Shown: positions 40,629-51,744 of the stretch, one piece after another
How positions within the stretch are numbered: the first letter of the stretch is position 1
Layout of the letters: every line of letters starts with the position of its first letter
Source of the DNA: Tubulanus polymorphus
Taxonomy: Eukaryota; Nemertea; Palaeonemertea; Tubulaniformes; Tubulanidae
DNA length: 64,000 nt
Assembly: GCF_964204645.1 (NCBI RefSeq)
Contig: NC_134031.1
Span: 18,659,307-18,723,306, forward strand
Direction: 5' to 3'
Position numbers and translations under genes: made by a program
Notes under the pieces: generated by a model
Told to the model about the DNA's origin: nothing
Seen by the model: only the letters and a program-made list of their open reading frames with translations
The model's database searches: none

Positions 40629-41642
40629 TTTCTGCTGTATCGGTGGCCCCTGGTACTGATAACATTGAAGTTTGATTTTCGTTTTATAACTAGAGATTTA
40701 TACTATAATTATCGCTTTTATATGTTTATTCTGTAGTTATTTGTGACATATGGCAAACGACAACCGTTTAAAATACAACCGTTCAATGACATGTATTATG
40801 TACGAGCATTCTAATTCTAGGTCTCCATAAAGCCTTATACGGTATTGCTATAATTAGCACAAAAATACTTATATTCTAACAGTATTTGACTGTACGACCC
40901 TGTTTTGCAGTTTTAGACTGACATCCAAACATAAACTCCTGATCCAATACCAATTCAAATTCCTTCAGCCATGACCTATCTTAAACAGGTTTTGATTCAT
41001 TCACTTCAAATTATTCAATCAAGATTACTAATTTTAGTCCGGTTCTGGTCTGTGGACCAATGCGATATGCAGATCTTTGTGGAAAAGCTGGACTGTCTTT
41101 GCCACGGGCAAAGTTTGAGAAGAAAAAGTTAGAATTTACTAAATATCGTCATTTGAATCGATTCAAATGAGACGCCACTGACCAGACTTCGAAACACGGA
41201 AAGTCCCTACAGCTCTGTGGTGTAAGTGGTTAGCGCGATGTACAAGCAAGCTCGAGGCCCGGGTCCAAATTTTAGTTTTGCTACAGTGAGGGTCATCCTT
41301 TATTTCTTTACCAAAAATTTTCTTTTTTTGAAAATGTTTCTTTTCTAAGACTAAAGTATAGAAATACCTTCTTGGCTACAGCTTGAACAGTGTCTATTGA
41401 AACTGTTCTGATTCAGAACACTGCTGAATCTAGAATTACTTGGGTGAATTCCTCTCCTCAACGAGGCCTCTTCCTTTTTCTCACTCACCCTTTCTCTCTA
41501 CCTTTGTCTCCTTATCTCTCAGTAGAGCAACCACTAGTCAATCGTTGATCGAAAATAAACCCGCGAGATTGAATTTTTAAAACGACACTAATTATTAGAA
41601 TTCTCAGTAAGTTTTTATTTTCATTTCAGATTGAATGATAAT
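40629..41642. other. Spacer between GABARAPL2 and the pore-forming cassette
   Basis: It carries the GABARAPL2 promoter side. A tRNA-like stretch at 41222-41275 has GTGGTGTAAGTGGTTAGCGCG (A-box-like) followed by GGCCCGGGTCCAAATT (B-box-like) and may be the head of a tRNA-derived SINE. From about 41286 the sequence is homologous to the stretch starting near 46736, which marks the left border of the duplicated segment. Confidence 0.5.
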
Positions 41643-43343
41643 TTAGCCACAGTGTTCATTTTCTGGGATAATAGTTGTCGAGGAAGTTTCTTGAGAAAAT
41701 GATCTTTTCAATGTCCATTTATCTTTAACTTTAAATTCTACGTCACCGCGTTCAAATTTGAATGTAACTGGTATTTCTACGGTTTCAGTAACCATTAACA
41801 GATTGGTTTCTAATTTAGTGCCAGGTTTGCAGTATTTCGGCCATGTGTAGGTTGCCGTGGTAGTGACGGACATCTCTTGCGTCTGATCGGAACCGAATCC
41901 AAAGTTTGTCGATGACGAAAGTCCTACAGTTGTTGACGCGAATCCAATATCGCCCTTGGCTTCAGCCGAAACTTCAAACCCGAATTCAAACGATTTACTG
42001 AATGTAGCAGATATCATTTCGGTAATGGATTTTGTAGTCGAATAGGAACCTATAATAAAAACAGATATAACGAATTGTTAAAGTAGCGGTATGTGGTGGA
42101 GAAGGGGAGGAGGGAGGAGGGGCGTCACTTACCCGTCATACCGGATACATATTCAGTTCCACATCCATCATTAACTATACTTCTAGAATCAAGTGTGTGC
42201 GGGTGCGTTTCAATTATGTTTTGCTTATCGAAATGTGCATCAAATCCTTTCAGAACTGTTTTCGCTCTGTACATATTGATTTTACGAAATGCACTCCCGG
42301 CGTCAATATTACCATCGGCAACGTAGAATTCGGCAATTTCAATCGGTTCATCTTTGTAATGATCTTTTTCTCCGGTTAGGAATGTTTCTTGTAGTGTTTC
42401 AGATGGTTTTTCTCTGTTATAAATTCTGGTGGAGATTCCAGAGACCATCGGTGGATTCTTGTCCAATTCTACGTACACGTACAACATTCCGTAACCGAAA
42501 GCTTCCGTGCAGGGATTCCAAACAAATCCATTGCTCATCATTTTTTTCTCTCCTACGCTCAAATCTCCAGTGATGACTTTCGCTTTTTCGCAGTAAAGCT
42601 TGACTTTTGCATCAAAAACATCGAGTTGAGTACCGTGAATTTGTTGATGTTTCTTTTCGCTGTCTTCATCTTCGATAACCCATAACACGTTTAAACAATA
42701 TCCTACTCCTTCAGGTGTGATGCAGATGTGATTTGCTAAAAATAATAACACTCTGTTTTAATAGATTATCGTGTCGGTAAAATATAAAGACAGATCGTAC
42801 TTTGAAGGTTAATCAGAGTCGTTCGCTACTTAATGTAGTGTATTTGCTTCATCGGATAAACTAAGATAATTCTCATTCCCTATACATCTACTGTTGTTTA
42901 GGCATTGACTGTACTCAATTACCCGATAATGTTACTTAGCGAAAGCTCGTATTAGTTAACCTTCTAAGTACTATCCGAGGCCCGGAGGGGGAGTGATGCG
43001 TTAGGTGCAAACACACCTCCCCACAAGATCCCGAGTTCCGCTTTTTTGTCAAGAAAAATTACCCGATTAAATAGATAACAGTAACTTTGTTGCATGAAAT
43101 ATTCACTAACTCAATATTCAAAAATAATTGGGGAGCCCAAAAGCAAAGCAGTTGTAGGGGTACTAAATACTTACAGGCGATTTTTACCTCCGCCTTCTCA
43201 TGAGTTCTGCCGAAAGCACCGGTATTTGCAACTAACTCGTGTTCACGATCGTAATGTAGCTGAATTCCACCAATAATACGCACCGCATTAACACCATTCA
43301 AATAGCAACAAACCATTAATATCACTGATAGAAATATCTTCAT
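41643..43343 (-). CDS. Secreted aerolysin-like pore-forming protein, copy 1
   Basis: Three coding exons on the minus strand: 43175-43343, 42133-42735 and 41643-42049. Phases agree (1, 1) and encode about 392 residues. The N-terminus is a typical signal peptide of about 20 residues ending NGVNA. The middle domain is unfamiliar and contains several Cys. The C-terminal third looks like the aerolysin pore-forming fold: Ser/Thr/Gly-rich alternating strands suited to an amphipathic hairpin, then ATYTWPKYCKPGTKLE and a string of beta strands ending near the C-terminus. Eukaryotic relatives include natterin-like proteins, zebrafish Dln1 and snail biomphalysin. They oligomerise into membrane beta-barrels and serve in defence, venom or endolysosomal signalling. 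The exact subfamily and role are unknown here. No disabling change is visible. Copy 2 lies at 47102-48797. Confidence 0.7.
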
Positions 43344-43505
43344 ACTAGAAATTATAAGACATTAAACACGATATAGTGACAACATAGTGAAATATTGCAC
43401 GGAGGAGTCTCTGGAAATTGAAGCATTTACTTACATTACTGTTGGATAGTTCTCTCCAGAGTCACACAAACCAAAAGTCTGATAAATCATCGAAGATTCA
43501 CGAGT

Positions 43506-43513
43506 CTTTTATA
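43506..43513 (-). promoter_or_regulatory. TATA box of pore-forming gene copy 1
   Basis: TATAAAAG on the minus strand. Downstream, a donor GTAAGT at about 43432 and an acceptor just before the ATG at 43343 suggest a short non-coding first exon. The same arrangement stands in copy 2. Confidence 0.65.
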
Positions 43514-43709
43514 CGGTTCTTATCACAAATACCGCCTTTGATTTGACCAAATGTTACAAATGAGTTGTAAATGATATCACTGGACCGAGGATTGACACCA
43601 GGTGCGTGGAGCGGTCCAGGTGTGCGAGGAAGGATCTCCTTCACTTTGATTACGCCGACCGGACACGTCATCTTTAAGACAATATTGTGTGTGCTATTGT
43701 GCTATAATT

Positions 43710-43801
43710 CAGTTAGCCAGCCAGTCAGTCAGCTAGCCGGTAGTCAGTGAGTCAGTGAGTCAGTGAGTCAGTGAGTCAGCCAGCAAGCCAAACAGTCAGC
43801 A

Positions 43802-43838
<37 letters not shown>
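43710..43838 (+). repeat. CAGT/CAGC tetranucleotide repeat
   Basis: Runs of GTCAGTGA followed by about nine GCCA units. The matching tract in the other duplication unit is at about 49168-49274 and is shorter. Confidence 0.8.
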
Positions 43839-43843
<5 letters not shown>

Positions 43844-43846
43844 CCA

Positions 43847-44061
43847 GGGCCAACTTCATTTTGCGTAGCTAGTCGACTAGTGGTCGGAACTAATAACCGA
43901 AAGCACTAGTTCGGTCGTAACGTATTTCACAGTGTCGGCCATCTTGGAAATGGGTCGGAACTACAGCGACCGTGCTCTCGGACCATAGTTCCGACTCATG
44001 GACATTCGGTTTCGTTTAATTCGACTATAGTCGACTTACTCCGATAACCGAAGTTCGCCTA
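43847..44061. mobile_element. MITE with GGGCGAACTTC-type ends, cassette copy 1
   Basis: Left GGGCCAACTTC, right GAAGTTCGCC, with internal CACAGTGTCGGCCATCTTGG shared with the copy at 39905-40143. It predates the duplication because unit 2 carries it at 49277-49491. Confidence 0.65.
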
Positions 44062-44170
44062 GTAAGCCAGCTATTCGGCAGCAGGCAGTCACCTCGCCTC
44101 AAACTGAGTCGAAGGTTTACGCAAATAACTACATTTAAAAGCTATTTCAATTTCACCCACGTTTATTTAT

Positions 44171-45920
44171 TTAAACCGTGTCGCATTCATACAAAATCCT
44201 TATTCGTTTTATGTCCCAATAACTCGGTTTATCTCTTTGCCCGATTTTGATGCCAGGTTCCTTCGGTAGAATTGTCTTCTTCAAGCCGTTCTTGCTGAAG
44301 TAATTATCCGGATAGTGCATCAATGATGAAAGGTCATACGGCGTTCCAAGGTCGTTGATCTTATTCTTAGCAGTTATTTGAAAGTTGATTTGAGCGTCTG
44401 AAAAATGCGTATGAAACAAGGGCGAATTCTTGCTTTCGAATACAAGATTATGATTCATATAATTCTATATTTTTGACATTTTTGAATTTGCAATGGAAAA
44501 TCTAAAATGATCAATCGGGGAACTGTAGACGTCATTTCAGCCATTGATTCTTTTTCTATAATCAGTCAACCCGCCAGGTGGTGTTGGTAAAAAAAGCCAC
44601 ATAGGTTTCTAGTGAACCTAACCATACGTATTAGGATACATACATACCGGGCTCAATATTTTGCCACAATATTCGGACATATTTATCCCTGTCCAACCTC
44701 GTGTGCTCATGCCACAGTCCCAGCGCATGTAACAGTTCATGCCAAATGTAACCGCTATGAAGACAGCCGCGGCCCAGCGATAACATCTGAGTGCCACCAG
44801 ACATACCTACTGCAGAGTGACATCTGAAAAAAGAGGTTACATAAAAAACAACGTCATCTAGAATTACAGCATGGGAAAGATGTACAGTAAATGGGTATTC
44901 TTCGGGATAAGAGTTTCATCGTGAAATATTCATATTCGAAAATTTAGGCGAATTGGATCCTGAATTGTATACATCTAGTTGGATAAAAAAGGTCATATTT
45001 CATTTCGAATGGGATGGAATACTCATTGTACCCTGTTCCGGAGTAGAACATGAGAGTCGGCAATTTCTCCGAATTGTCAGCGACTTCCGTAAATTGGAAA
45101 CAATCGCCGCCTTCGTTAATCAGATCAGCGAGCAGACGAATAGCTTCTCGAATAACCGGTCGATCCGCATCGGCTGAAAATCGTATATCATCCTATCATT
45201 TATTTCGAATAATTTACAAAGATGAATAACAGATTTCAGGGCGAACAAAATTCGGATGCGCGCCTCCAAAATGAGCAATGATAATTAGTAAACAGATATT
45301 GTTTTTTGTTTTCTTTCGATTTACGTCGATCTGATGGTTGTTCATTTAACCTCGTTTTGGGACTCGGATTAAGAAGTGTTGCCTGCACACTGTAAACAGT
45401 CGACAGGACTCGGACCCGCTTGTCACTCGACACTCATAGTGACTTCATCAGCACTTCACTTAATATCACTGAGCTACCGAGGCCGTGTACGTTAGGACCA
45501 AAATTAACCAACGGAGTGAGTCTCTTTGCTGTATACCTATTCAAAATATCAGAAATATGTTTTTCGTTGTTACCTATTTTTGTGTTGGTGTCATCTTCAA
45601 GGAAAGCATAGCGCATTTTGTTACCGAACCATCTGGACCAGCGAGACTTCACTGCACTACGGAACTAGCGATACAACCAACAAATTAATATGTTATTTAT
45701 ACTTATTTCGCACACTAAACCGCGATATATCCCCAACATACCGATGGAAGATCAATGTCACCTTGAAAGACACCTGAAATCATTTGGAAAAGAAAATTTC
45801 TCTAATAACACGAAGAAGTTAGAGATACATTTTCAAACATTATTTTTGTGCTGTTCCTGCACCATGCGGGGTCACTTTACCTTTGTGAACATCTGGTTGT
45901 GATGGTTCCTGAGTTGACTT
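44171..45920 (-). CDS. Astacin metalloprotease, copy 1 (first exon missing)
   Basis: Exons recognised on the minus strand: 45881-45920, 45742-45773, 45574-45646, 45032-45173, 44648-44823 and 44171-44397. They are in consistent phase and end with TAA at 44171-44173. They encode the propeptide (VFQGDIDLPS, with the FXGD motif whose Asp caps the zinc in astacin zymogens), the zinc site HELLHALGLWHE and the Met-turn SLMHY. The homologue at 49591-51744 has a signal-peptide exon. Here homology stops at about 46259, immediately before that exon's donor, and foreign sequence follows. Without a replacement start exon this copy cannot be secreted and is probably a pseudogene or fused to another leader. 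The remaining exons carry no stop or frameshift. Confidence 0.75.
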
Positions 45921-47101
45921 CTAAACCAAGAGAGAACAATTGAAGAATTGATTGTCTTTATATAAATTACTAATGATCATTTTATTTACAGACAGTTTGA
46001 ATAATCAAAAACACAATAATATCCTATGTATTTCAATTAACATTTCAAAAAATTTCCGACAATAAATCATGAAGGTGATAAAAACTTTTACAAACTAGAA
46101 TGAAATCATTGACTATATGGGGTATGACGCATACACGTTTAGTAGGTCATCTGGCGTTACATATTCCCGGGATGGTTGATGACTGGGGTAACTACTCCCC
46201 AGGGTGAGGTGAATAAGAGAAACGGTTTGGGGGGAAGAAAAAAGCACTTTCGAACTTGATGAGTGACACATAACAAAAGGATTAAAGGAGAATTCACGTG
46301 TTAAGTTTAACCAGTGTACAGAGGAAATTTGATATAAATTTATTGTGGGGTGAAAAACCATTGTTAAGATTTACAACGTTGCTCGAATTTTCAATTATCA
46401 GTGCAGATTCCAAAATATGTCTTTTAGTTTTATCGCTGCAAGGGTAAATTAATTCGGCATTAACGAAATCAAAATTGTGTGAGGTCTGAAATATTCGACT
46501 AGCAACTCCGCCTTTGGTTTAAAGTTTTTTTACATCTAACTTGTGCTCTTTTTAACGTTGGTTAAGGTTCCGACCTGTTTCTCCTATGTATAATTTGTCG
46601 CAAACTTTACAAGGTTTTTTATAAATTCCACAGTTGAGGGATTCGGATTTAGGTTTGTTATTTATTATTGTATTTAGATTATTTTATTTTCTCTGTACAT
46701 CGCGTCAACACGGATATAGTGTTCTATCAATCGTGAGTGAGGGTCATCCTTATTAAGGATGGCCCTCAATAAAGTTTATTACTTAACCATAAATTTTCTT
46801 TTTTTAGACTAAAGTATTGAAATGTCTTCTTGGCTACAGCTTGAACAGTGTCTATTGAAACTGTTCTGATTCAGAACGCTGCTAAATCTAGAGTTACTTG
46901 GGTGAATTCCTCTCCTCAACGAGGCCTCTTCCTTTTTCTCACTCACCCTTTCTCTCAACCTTTGTCTCCTTATCTCTCAGTAGAGCAACCACTAGTCAAT
47001 CGTTCAATCGAAAATAAACCCGCGAGATTGAATTTTTAAAACGACACTAATTATTAGAATTCTCAGTAAGTTTTTATTTTCATTTCAGATTGAATGATAA
47101 T
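45921..47101. other. Junction between the two cassette units
   Basis: 45921-46259 is still homologous to astacin intron 1 of unit 2. 46260-46735 is unrelated and holds the Penelope-like fragment. About 46736 onward begins unit 2 (with GTGAGGGTCATCCTT as in unit 1). A short hairpin GAGGGTCATCCTT/AAGGATGGCCCTC lies at 46740-46770 and is not in unit 1. The region to 47101 is the 3' flank of pore-former copy 2. Confidence 0.6.
46255..46650 (-). mobile_element. Penelope-like retroelement remnant (GIY-YIG endonuclease)
   Basis: Read on the minus strand, one frame contains CDKLYIGETGRN followed shortly by KEHK. Then come SHNFDFVNAELIYP and RHILESALIIEN, and the frame has stop codons. This is the C-terminal GIY-YIG endonuclease of Penelope-like elements: Cys pair, YIG core, GRNL, then the His-Asp stretch and the Glu of the ES motif. 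Only the domain remains, broken by several stops, so it is inactive. It abuts the astacin copy 1 breakpoint. Confidence 0.75.
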
Positions 47102-48797
47102 TTAGCCACAGTGTTCATTTTCTGGGATAATAGTTGTCGAGGAAGTTTCTTGAGAAAATGATCTTTTCAAGGTCCATTTATCTTTAACTTTAAATTCTAC
47201 GTCACCGCGTTCAAATTTGAATGTAACTGGTATTTCTACGGTTTCAGTAACCATTAACAGATTGGTTTCTAATTTAGTGCCAGGTTTGCAGTATGACGGC
47301 CATGTATAGGTTGCCGTAGTAGTGACGGACATCTCTTGCGTCTGATCGGAACCGAATCCAAAGTTTGCCGATGACGAAAGTCCTACAGTTGTTGACGCGA
47401 ATCCAATATCAGTCTCGGCTTCAGCCGAAACTTCAAACCCGAATTCAAACGATTTACTGAATGTAGCAGATATCATTTCGGTAATGGATTTTGTAGTCGA
47501 ATAGGAACCTATAATAAAAACAGATATAACGAATTGTTAAAGTAGCGGTATGTGGTGGAGAAGGGGAGGAGGGAGGAGGGGCGTCACTTACCCGTCATAC
47601 CGGATACATATTCAGTTCCACATCCATCATTAACTATACTTCTAGAATCAAGTGTGTGCGGGTGCGTTTCAATTATGTTTTGCTTATCGAAATGTGCATC
47701 AAATCCTCTCAGAACTGTTTTCGCTCTGTACATATTGATTTTACGAAATGCACTCCCGGCGTCAATATTACCATCGACAACGTAGAATTCGGCAATTTCA
47801 ATCGGTTCATCTTTGTAATGATCTTTTTCTCCGGTTAGGAATGTTTCTTGTAGTGTTTCAGATGGTTTTTCTCTGTTATAAATTCTGTTGGAGATTCCAG
47901 AGACCATCGGTGGATTCTTGTCCAATTCTACGTACACGTACAACATTCCGTAACCGAAAGCTTCCGTGCAGGGATTCCAAACAAATCCATTGCTCATCAT
48001 TTTTTTCTCTCCTACGCTCAAATCTCCAGTGATGACTTTCGCTTTTTCGCAGTAAAGCTTGACTTTAACATCAAAAACATCGAGTTGAGTACCGTGAATT
48101 TGTTGATGTTTCTTTTCGCTGTCTTCATCTTCGATAACCCATAACACGTTTAAACAATATCCTACTCCTTCAGGTGTGATGCAGATGTGATTTGCTAAAA
48201 ATAATAACACTCTGTTTTAATAGATTATCGTGTCGGTAAAATATAAAGACAGATCGTACTTTGAAGGTTAATCAGAGTCGTTCGCTACTTAATGTAGTGT
48301 ATTTGCTTCATCGGATAAACTAAGATAATTCTCATTCCCTATACATCTACTGTTGTTTAGGCATTGACTGTACTCAATTACCCGATAATGTTACTTAGCG
48401 AAAGCTCGTATTAGTTAACCTTCTAAGTACTATCCGAGGCCCGGAGGGGGAGTGATGCGTTAGGTGCAAACACACCTCCCCACAAGATCCCGAGTTCCGC
48501 TTTTTTGTCAAGGAAGATTAAATAGATAACAGTGACTTTGTTGTATGAAATATTCACTAACTCAGTATTAAAAAATACTTGGGGAGCTCAAAAGCAAAGC
48601 AGTTGTAGGGGTACAAAATACTTACAGGCGATTTTTATTTCCGCCTTGTCATGAGGTTTGCCGAAAGCACCGGTATTTGCAACTAACTCGCGTTCAAGAA
48701 AATCGTAATGTAGCTGGATTCCACCAATAATACGCACCGCATTAACACCATTCAAATAGCAACAAACCATTAATATCACTGATAGAAATATCTTCAT
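47102..48797 (-). CDS. Secreted aerolysin-like pore-forming protein, copy 2
   Basis: Three exons, 48626-48797, 47592-48194 and 47102-47508, with the same phases as copy 1 give about 393 residues, one codon more in exon 1. The signal peptide is unchanged. Amino-acid differences from copy 1 are few in exons 2 and 3 and clustered in exon 1 just after the signal peptide. The pore-forming C-terminal region differs at about five positions. No stop or frameshift is seen. Family, fold and likely role are as for copy 1; the function here is inferred. It stands directly downstream of the intact astacin at 49591-51744 in the same orientation. Confidence 0.7.
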
Positions 48798-48959
48798 ACT
48801 AGAAATTATAAGACATTAAACACGATATAGTGACAACATAGTGAAATATTGCACGGAGGAGTCTCTGGAAATTGAAGCATTTACTTACATTACTGTTGGA
48901 TAGTTCTCTCCAGAGTCACACAAACCAAAAGTCTGATAAATCATCGAAGATTCACGAGT

Positions 48960-48967
48960 CTTTTATA
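48960..48967 (-). promoter_or_regulatory. TATA box of pore-forming gene copy 2
   Basis: TATAAAAG on the minus strand at the position matching 43506-43513 in unit 1. Flanking bases are almost unchanged. Confidence 0.65.
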
Positions 48968-49276
48968 CGATTCTTATCACAAATACCGTCCTTGATTTGA
49001 CCAAATGTTACAAATGAGTTGTAAATGATATCACTGGACCGAGGATTGACACCAGGTGCGTGGAGCGGTCCAGGTGTGCGAGGAAGGATCTCCTTCACTT
49101 TGATTACGCCGACAGGACACGTCATCTTTAAGACAATATTGTGTGTGCTATTGTGCTATAATTCAGTTAGCCAGTCAGTCAGTCAGCTAGCCAGTAGTCA
49201 GTGAGTCAGTCAGTCAGCCAGCCAGCCAGCCAGTTAGCAAGCCAAACAGTCAGCCAGCCAGCCAGCCAGCGAGCCA

Positions 49277-49491
49277 GGGCCAACTTCATTTTGCGTAGCT
49301 AGTCGACTAGTGGTCGGAACTAATAACCGAACGCACTAGTTCGGTCGTAACGTATTTCACAGTGTCGGCCATCTTGGAAATGGGTCGGAACTACAGCGAC
49401 CGTGCTCACGGACCATAGTTCCGACTAACGGACATTCGGTTTCGTTTAATTCGACTATAGTCGACTTACTCCGATAACCGAAGTTCGCCTA
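49277..49491. mobile_element. MITE with GGGCGAACTTC-type ends, cassette copy 2
   Basis: Nearly identical to 43847-44061, with about four substitutions. Confidence 0.65.
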
Positions 49492-49590
49492 GTAAGCCAG
49501 CTATTCGGCAGCAGGCAGTCACCTCGCCTCAAACTGAGTCGAAGGTTTACGCAAATAAAAGCTATTTCAATTTCACCCACGTTTATTTAT

Positions 49591-51744
49591 TTAAACCGTG
49601 TCGCATTCATACAAAATCCTTATTCGTTTTATGTCCCAATAACTCGGTTTATCTCTTTGCCCGATTTTGATGCCAGGTTCCTTCGGTAGAATTGTCTTCT
49701 TCAAGCCGTTCTTGCTGAAGTAATTATCCGGATAGTGCATCAATGATGAAAGGTCATACGGCGTTCCAAGGTCGTTGATCTTATTCTTAGCAGTTATTTG
49801 AAAGTTGATTTGAGCGTCTGAAAAATGCGTATGAAACAAGGGCGAATTCTTGCTTTCGAATACAAGATTATGATTCATATAATTCTATATTTTTGACATT
49901 TTTGAATTTGCAATGGAAAATCTAAAATGATCAATCGGGGAACTGTAGACGTCATTTCAGCCATTGATTCTTTTTCTATAATCAGTCAACCCGCCAGGTG
50001 GTGTTGGTAAAAAAAGCCACATAGGTTTCTAGTGAACCTAACCATACGTATTAGGATACATACATACCGGGCTCAATATTTTGCCACAATATTCGGACAT
50101 ATTTATCCCTGTCCAACCTCGTGTGCTCATGCCACAGTCCCAGCGCATGTAACAGTTCATGCCAAATGTAACCGTTATGAAGACAGCCGCGGCCCAGCGA
50201 TAACATCTGAGTGCCACCAGACATACCTACTGCAGAGTGACATCTGAAAAAAGAGGTTACATAAAAAACAACGTCATCCAGAATTACAGCATGGGAAAGA
50301 TGTACAGTAAATGGGTATTCTTCGGGATAAGAGTTTCATCGTGAAATATTCATATTCGAAAAGGCGAATTGGATCCTGAATTGTATACATCTAGTTGGAT
50401 AAAAAAGGTCATATTTCATTTCGAATGGGATGGAATATTCAGTGTACCCTGTTCCGGAGTAGAACATGAGAGTCGGCAATTTCTCCGAATTGTCAGCGAC
50501 TTCCGTAAATTGGAAACAATCGCCGCCTTCGTTAATCAGATCAGCGAGCAGACGAATAGCTTCTCGAATAACCGGTCGATCCGCATCGGCTGAAAATCGT
50601 ATATCATCCTATCATTTATTTCGAATAATTTACAAAGATGAATAACAGATTTCAGGGCGAACAAAATTCGGATGCGCGCCTCCAAAATGAGCAATGATAA
50701 TTAGTAAACAGATACTGTTTTTTGTTTTCTTTCGATTTACGTCGATCTGATGGTTGTTCATTTAACCTCGTTATGGGACTCGGATTAAGAAGTGTTGCCT
50801 GCACACTGTAAACAGTCGACAGGACTCGGACCCGCTTGTCACTCGACACTCATAGTGACTTCGTCAGCACTTAACTTAATATCACTGAGCTACCGAGGCC
50901 GTGTACGTTAGGACCAAAATTAACCAACGGAGTGAGTCTCTTTGCTGTATACCTATTCAAAATATCAGAAATATGTTTTTCGTTGTTACCTATTTTTGTG
51001 TTGGTGTCATCTTCAAGGAAAGCATAGCGCATTTTGTTACCGAACCATCTGGACCAGCGAGACTTCACTGCACTACGGAACTAGCGATACAACCAACAAA
51101 TTAATATGTTATTTATACTTATTTCGCACACTAAACCGCGATATATCCCCAACCTACCGATGGAAGATCAATGTCACCTTGAAAGAAACCTGAAATCATT
51201 TGGAAAAGAAAATTTCTCTAATAACACGAAGAAGTTAGAGATACATTTTCAAACATTATTTTTGTGCTGTTCCTGCACCCTGCGGGGTCACTTTACCTTT
51301 GTGAACATCTGGTTGTGATGGTTCCTGAGTTGACTTCTAAACCAAGAGAGAACAATTGAAGAATTGATTGTCTTTACATAAATTACTAATGTTCATTTTA
51401 TTTATAGATAGTTTGAATAATCAAAAACACAATAACATCCAATGTATTTCAATTTACATTTCAGAAAAGTTCCGAAAATAAATCCTGAAGGTGATAAAAA
51501 CTGTTCAAAACTAGAATGAAATCATTTACTATATGGGGTATGACTCCTACGCGTTTAGTAGGTCATCTCGCTTTACATATCCCCAGGATGGTTGATGACT
51601 GGGGTAACTACTCCCCAGGGATAGGTGAATGAGAGAAACGTTTTTTTTTTGGGGGGGGGGGGAAGAAAGCACCTTCAAACTTACACATTCATGGGTACTG
51701 ATCACGAATATGAACAGGATGACAAAACGAGTCCAGTGTTGCAT
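49591..51744 (-). CDS. Secreted astacin metalloprotease, copy 2 (complete)
   Basis: Seven minus-strand exons: 51685-51744, 51297-51336, 51158-51189, 50990-51062, 50448-50589, 50068-50243 and 49591-49817. Phases agree and total 249 residues, enough for a prepropeptide and one astacin domain with no CUB or EGF tail. Exon 1 is a hydrophobic signal peptide (FVILFIFVIS core) ending at a GTAAGT donor. Exon 3 holds the FQGD propeptide motif. The zinc-binding HEXXHXXGXXHE appears as HELLHALGLWHE, with the Met-turn as SLMHYPD. Cys residues lie at GGDCF, GCHS and GCLH as in the family. Astacins are secreted zinc endopeptidases used in digestion, hatching, matrix processing and venoms. The mature enzyme should be active on sequence grounds. 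The neighbouring pore-former is a possible substrate, by inference only. Confidence 0.85.

Larger units (their letters stand above)
43344..44170. other. Spacer between astacin copy 1 and pore-former copy 1
   Basis: It holds the promoter and 5' non-coding exon of the pore-former, a CAGT/CAGC tetranucleotide tract at about 43710-43838, a GGGCGAACTTC-family MITE at 43847-44061, and the 3' end of the astacin gene. Confidence 0.6.
48798..49590. other. Spacer between astacin copy 2 and pore-former copy 2
   Basis: It mirrors the unit 1 spacer: a minus-strand TATA box TATAAAAG at 48960-48967, a 5' non-coding exon with donor near 48890, a CAGT/CAGC tract at about 49168-49274 and a MITE at 49277-49491. 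Confidence 0.6.
41286..51682. repeat. Tandem segmental duplication, two units of about 5 kb
   Basis: Unit 1 spans about 41286-46259 and unit 2 about 46736-51682. Corresponding exons are offset by 5459 bases in the pore-former and 5420 to 5416 bases in the astacin, so small indels are few. Long intronic stretches are identical. Each unit holds, on the minus strand, an astacin gene followed by an aerolysin-like gene, plus a CAGT/CAGC simple repeat and a GGGCGAACTTC-family MITE between them. About 475 bases of unrelated DNA, with a Penelope-like remnant, separate the units. Confidence 0.9.

Noticed and set aside
42093-42573. Plus-strand open frames in the pore-former cassette (also at 47552-48032)
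   Set aside because: Antisense of the conserved minus-strand exons; duplicated only because the segment is.
46113-46361. Minus-strand frame as a replacement first exon for astacin copy 1
   Set aside because: Its first half is Penelope-derived and its second half is astacin intron 1; it has no signal-peptide character and no suitable donor.
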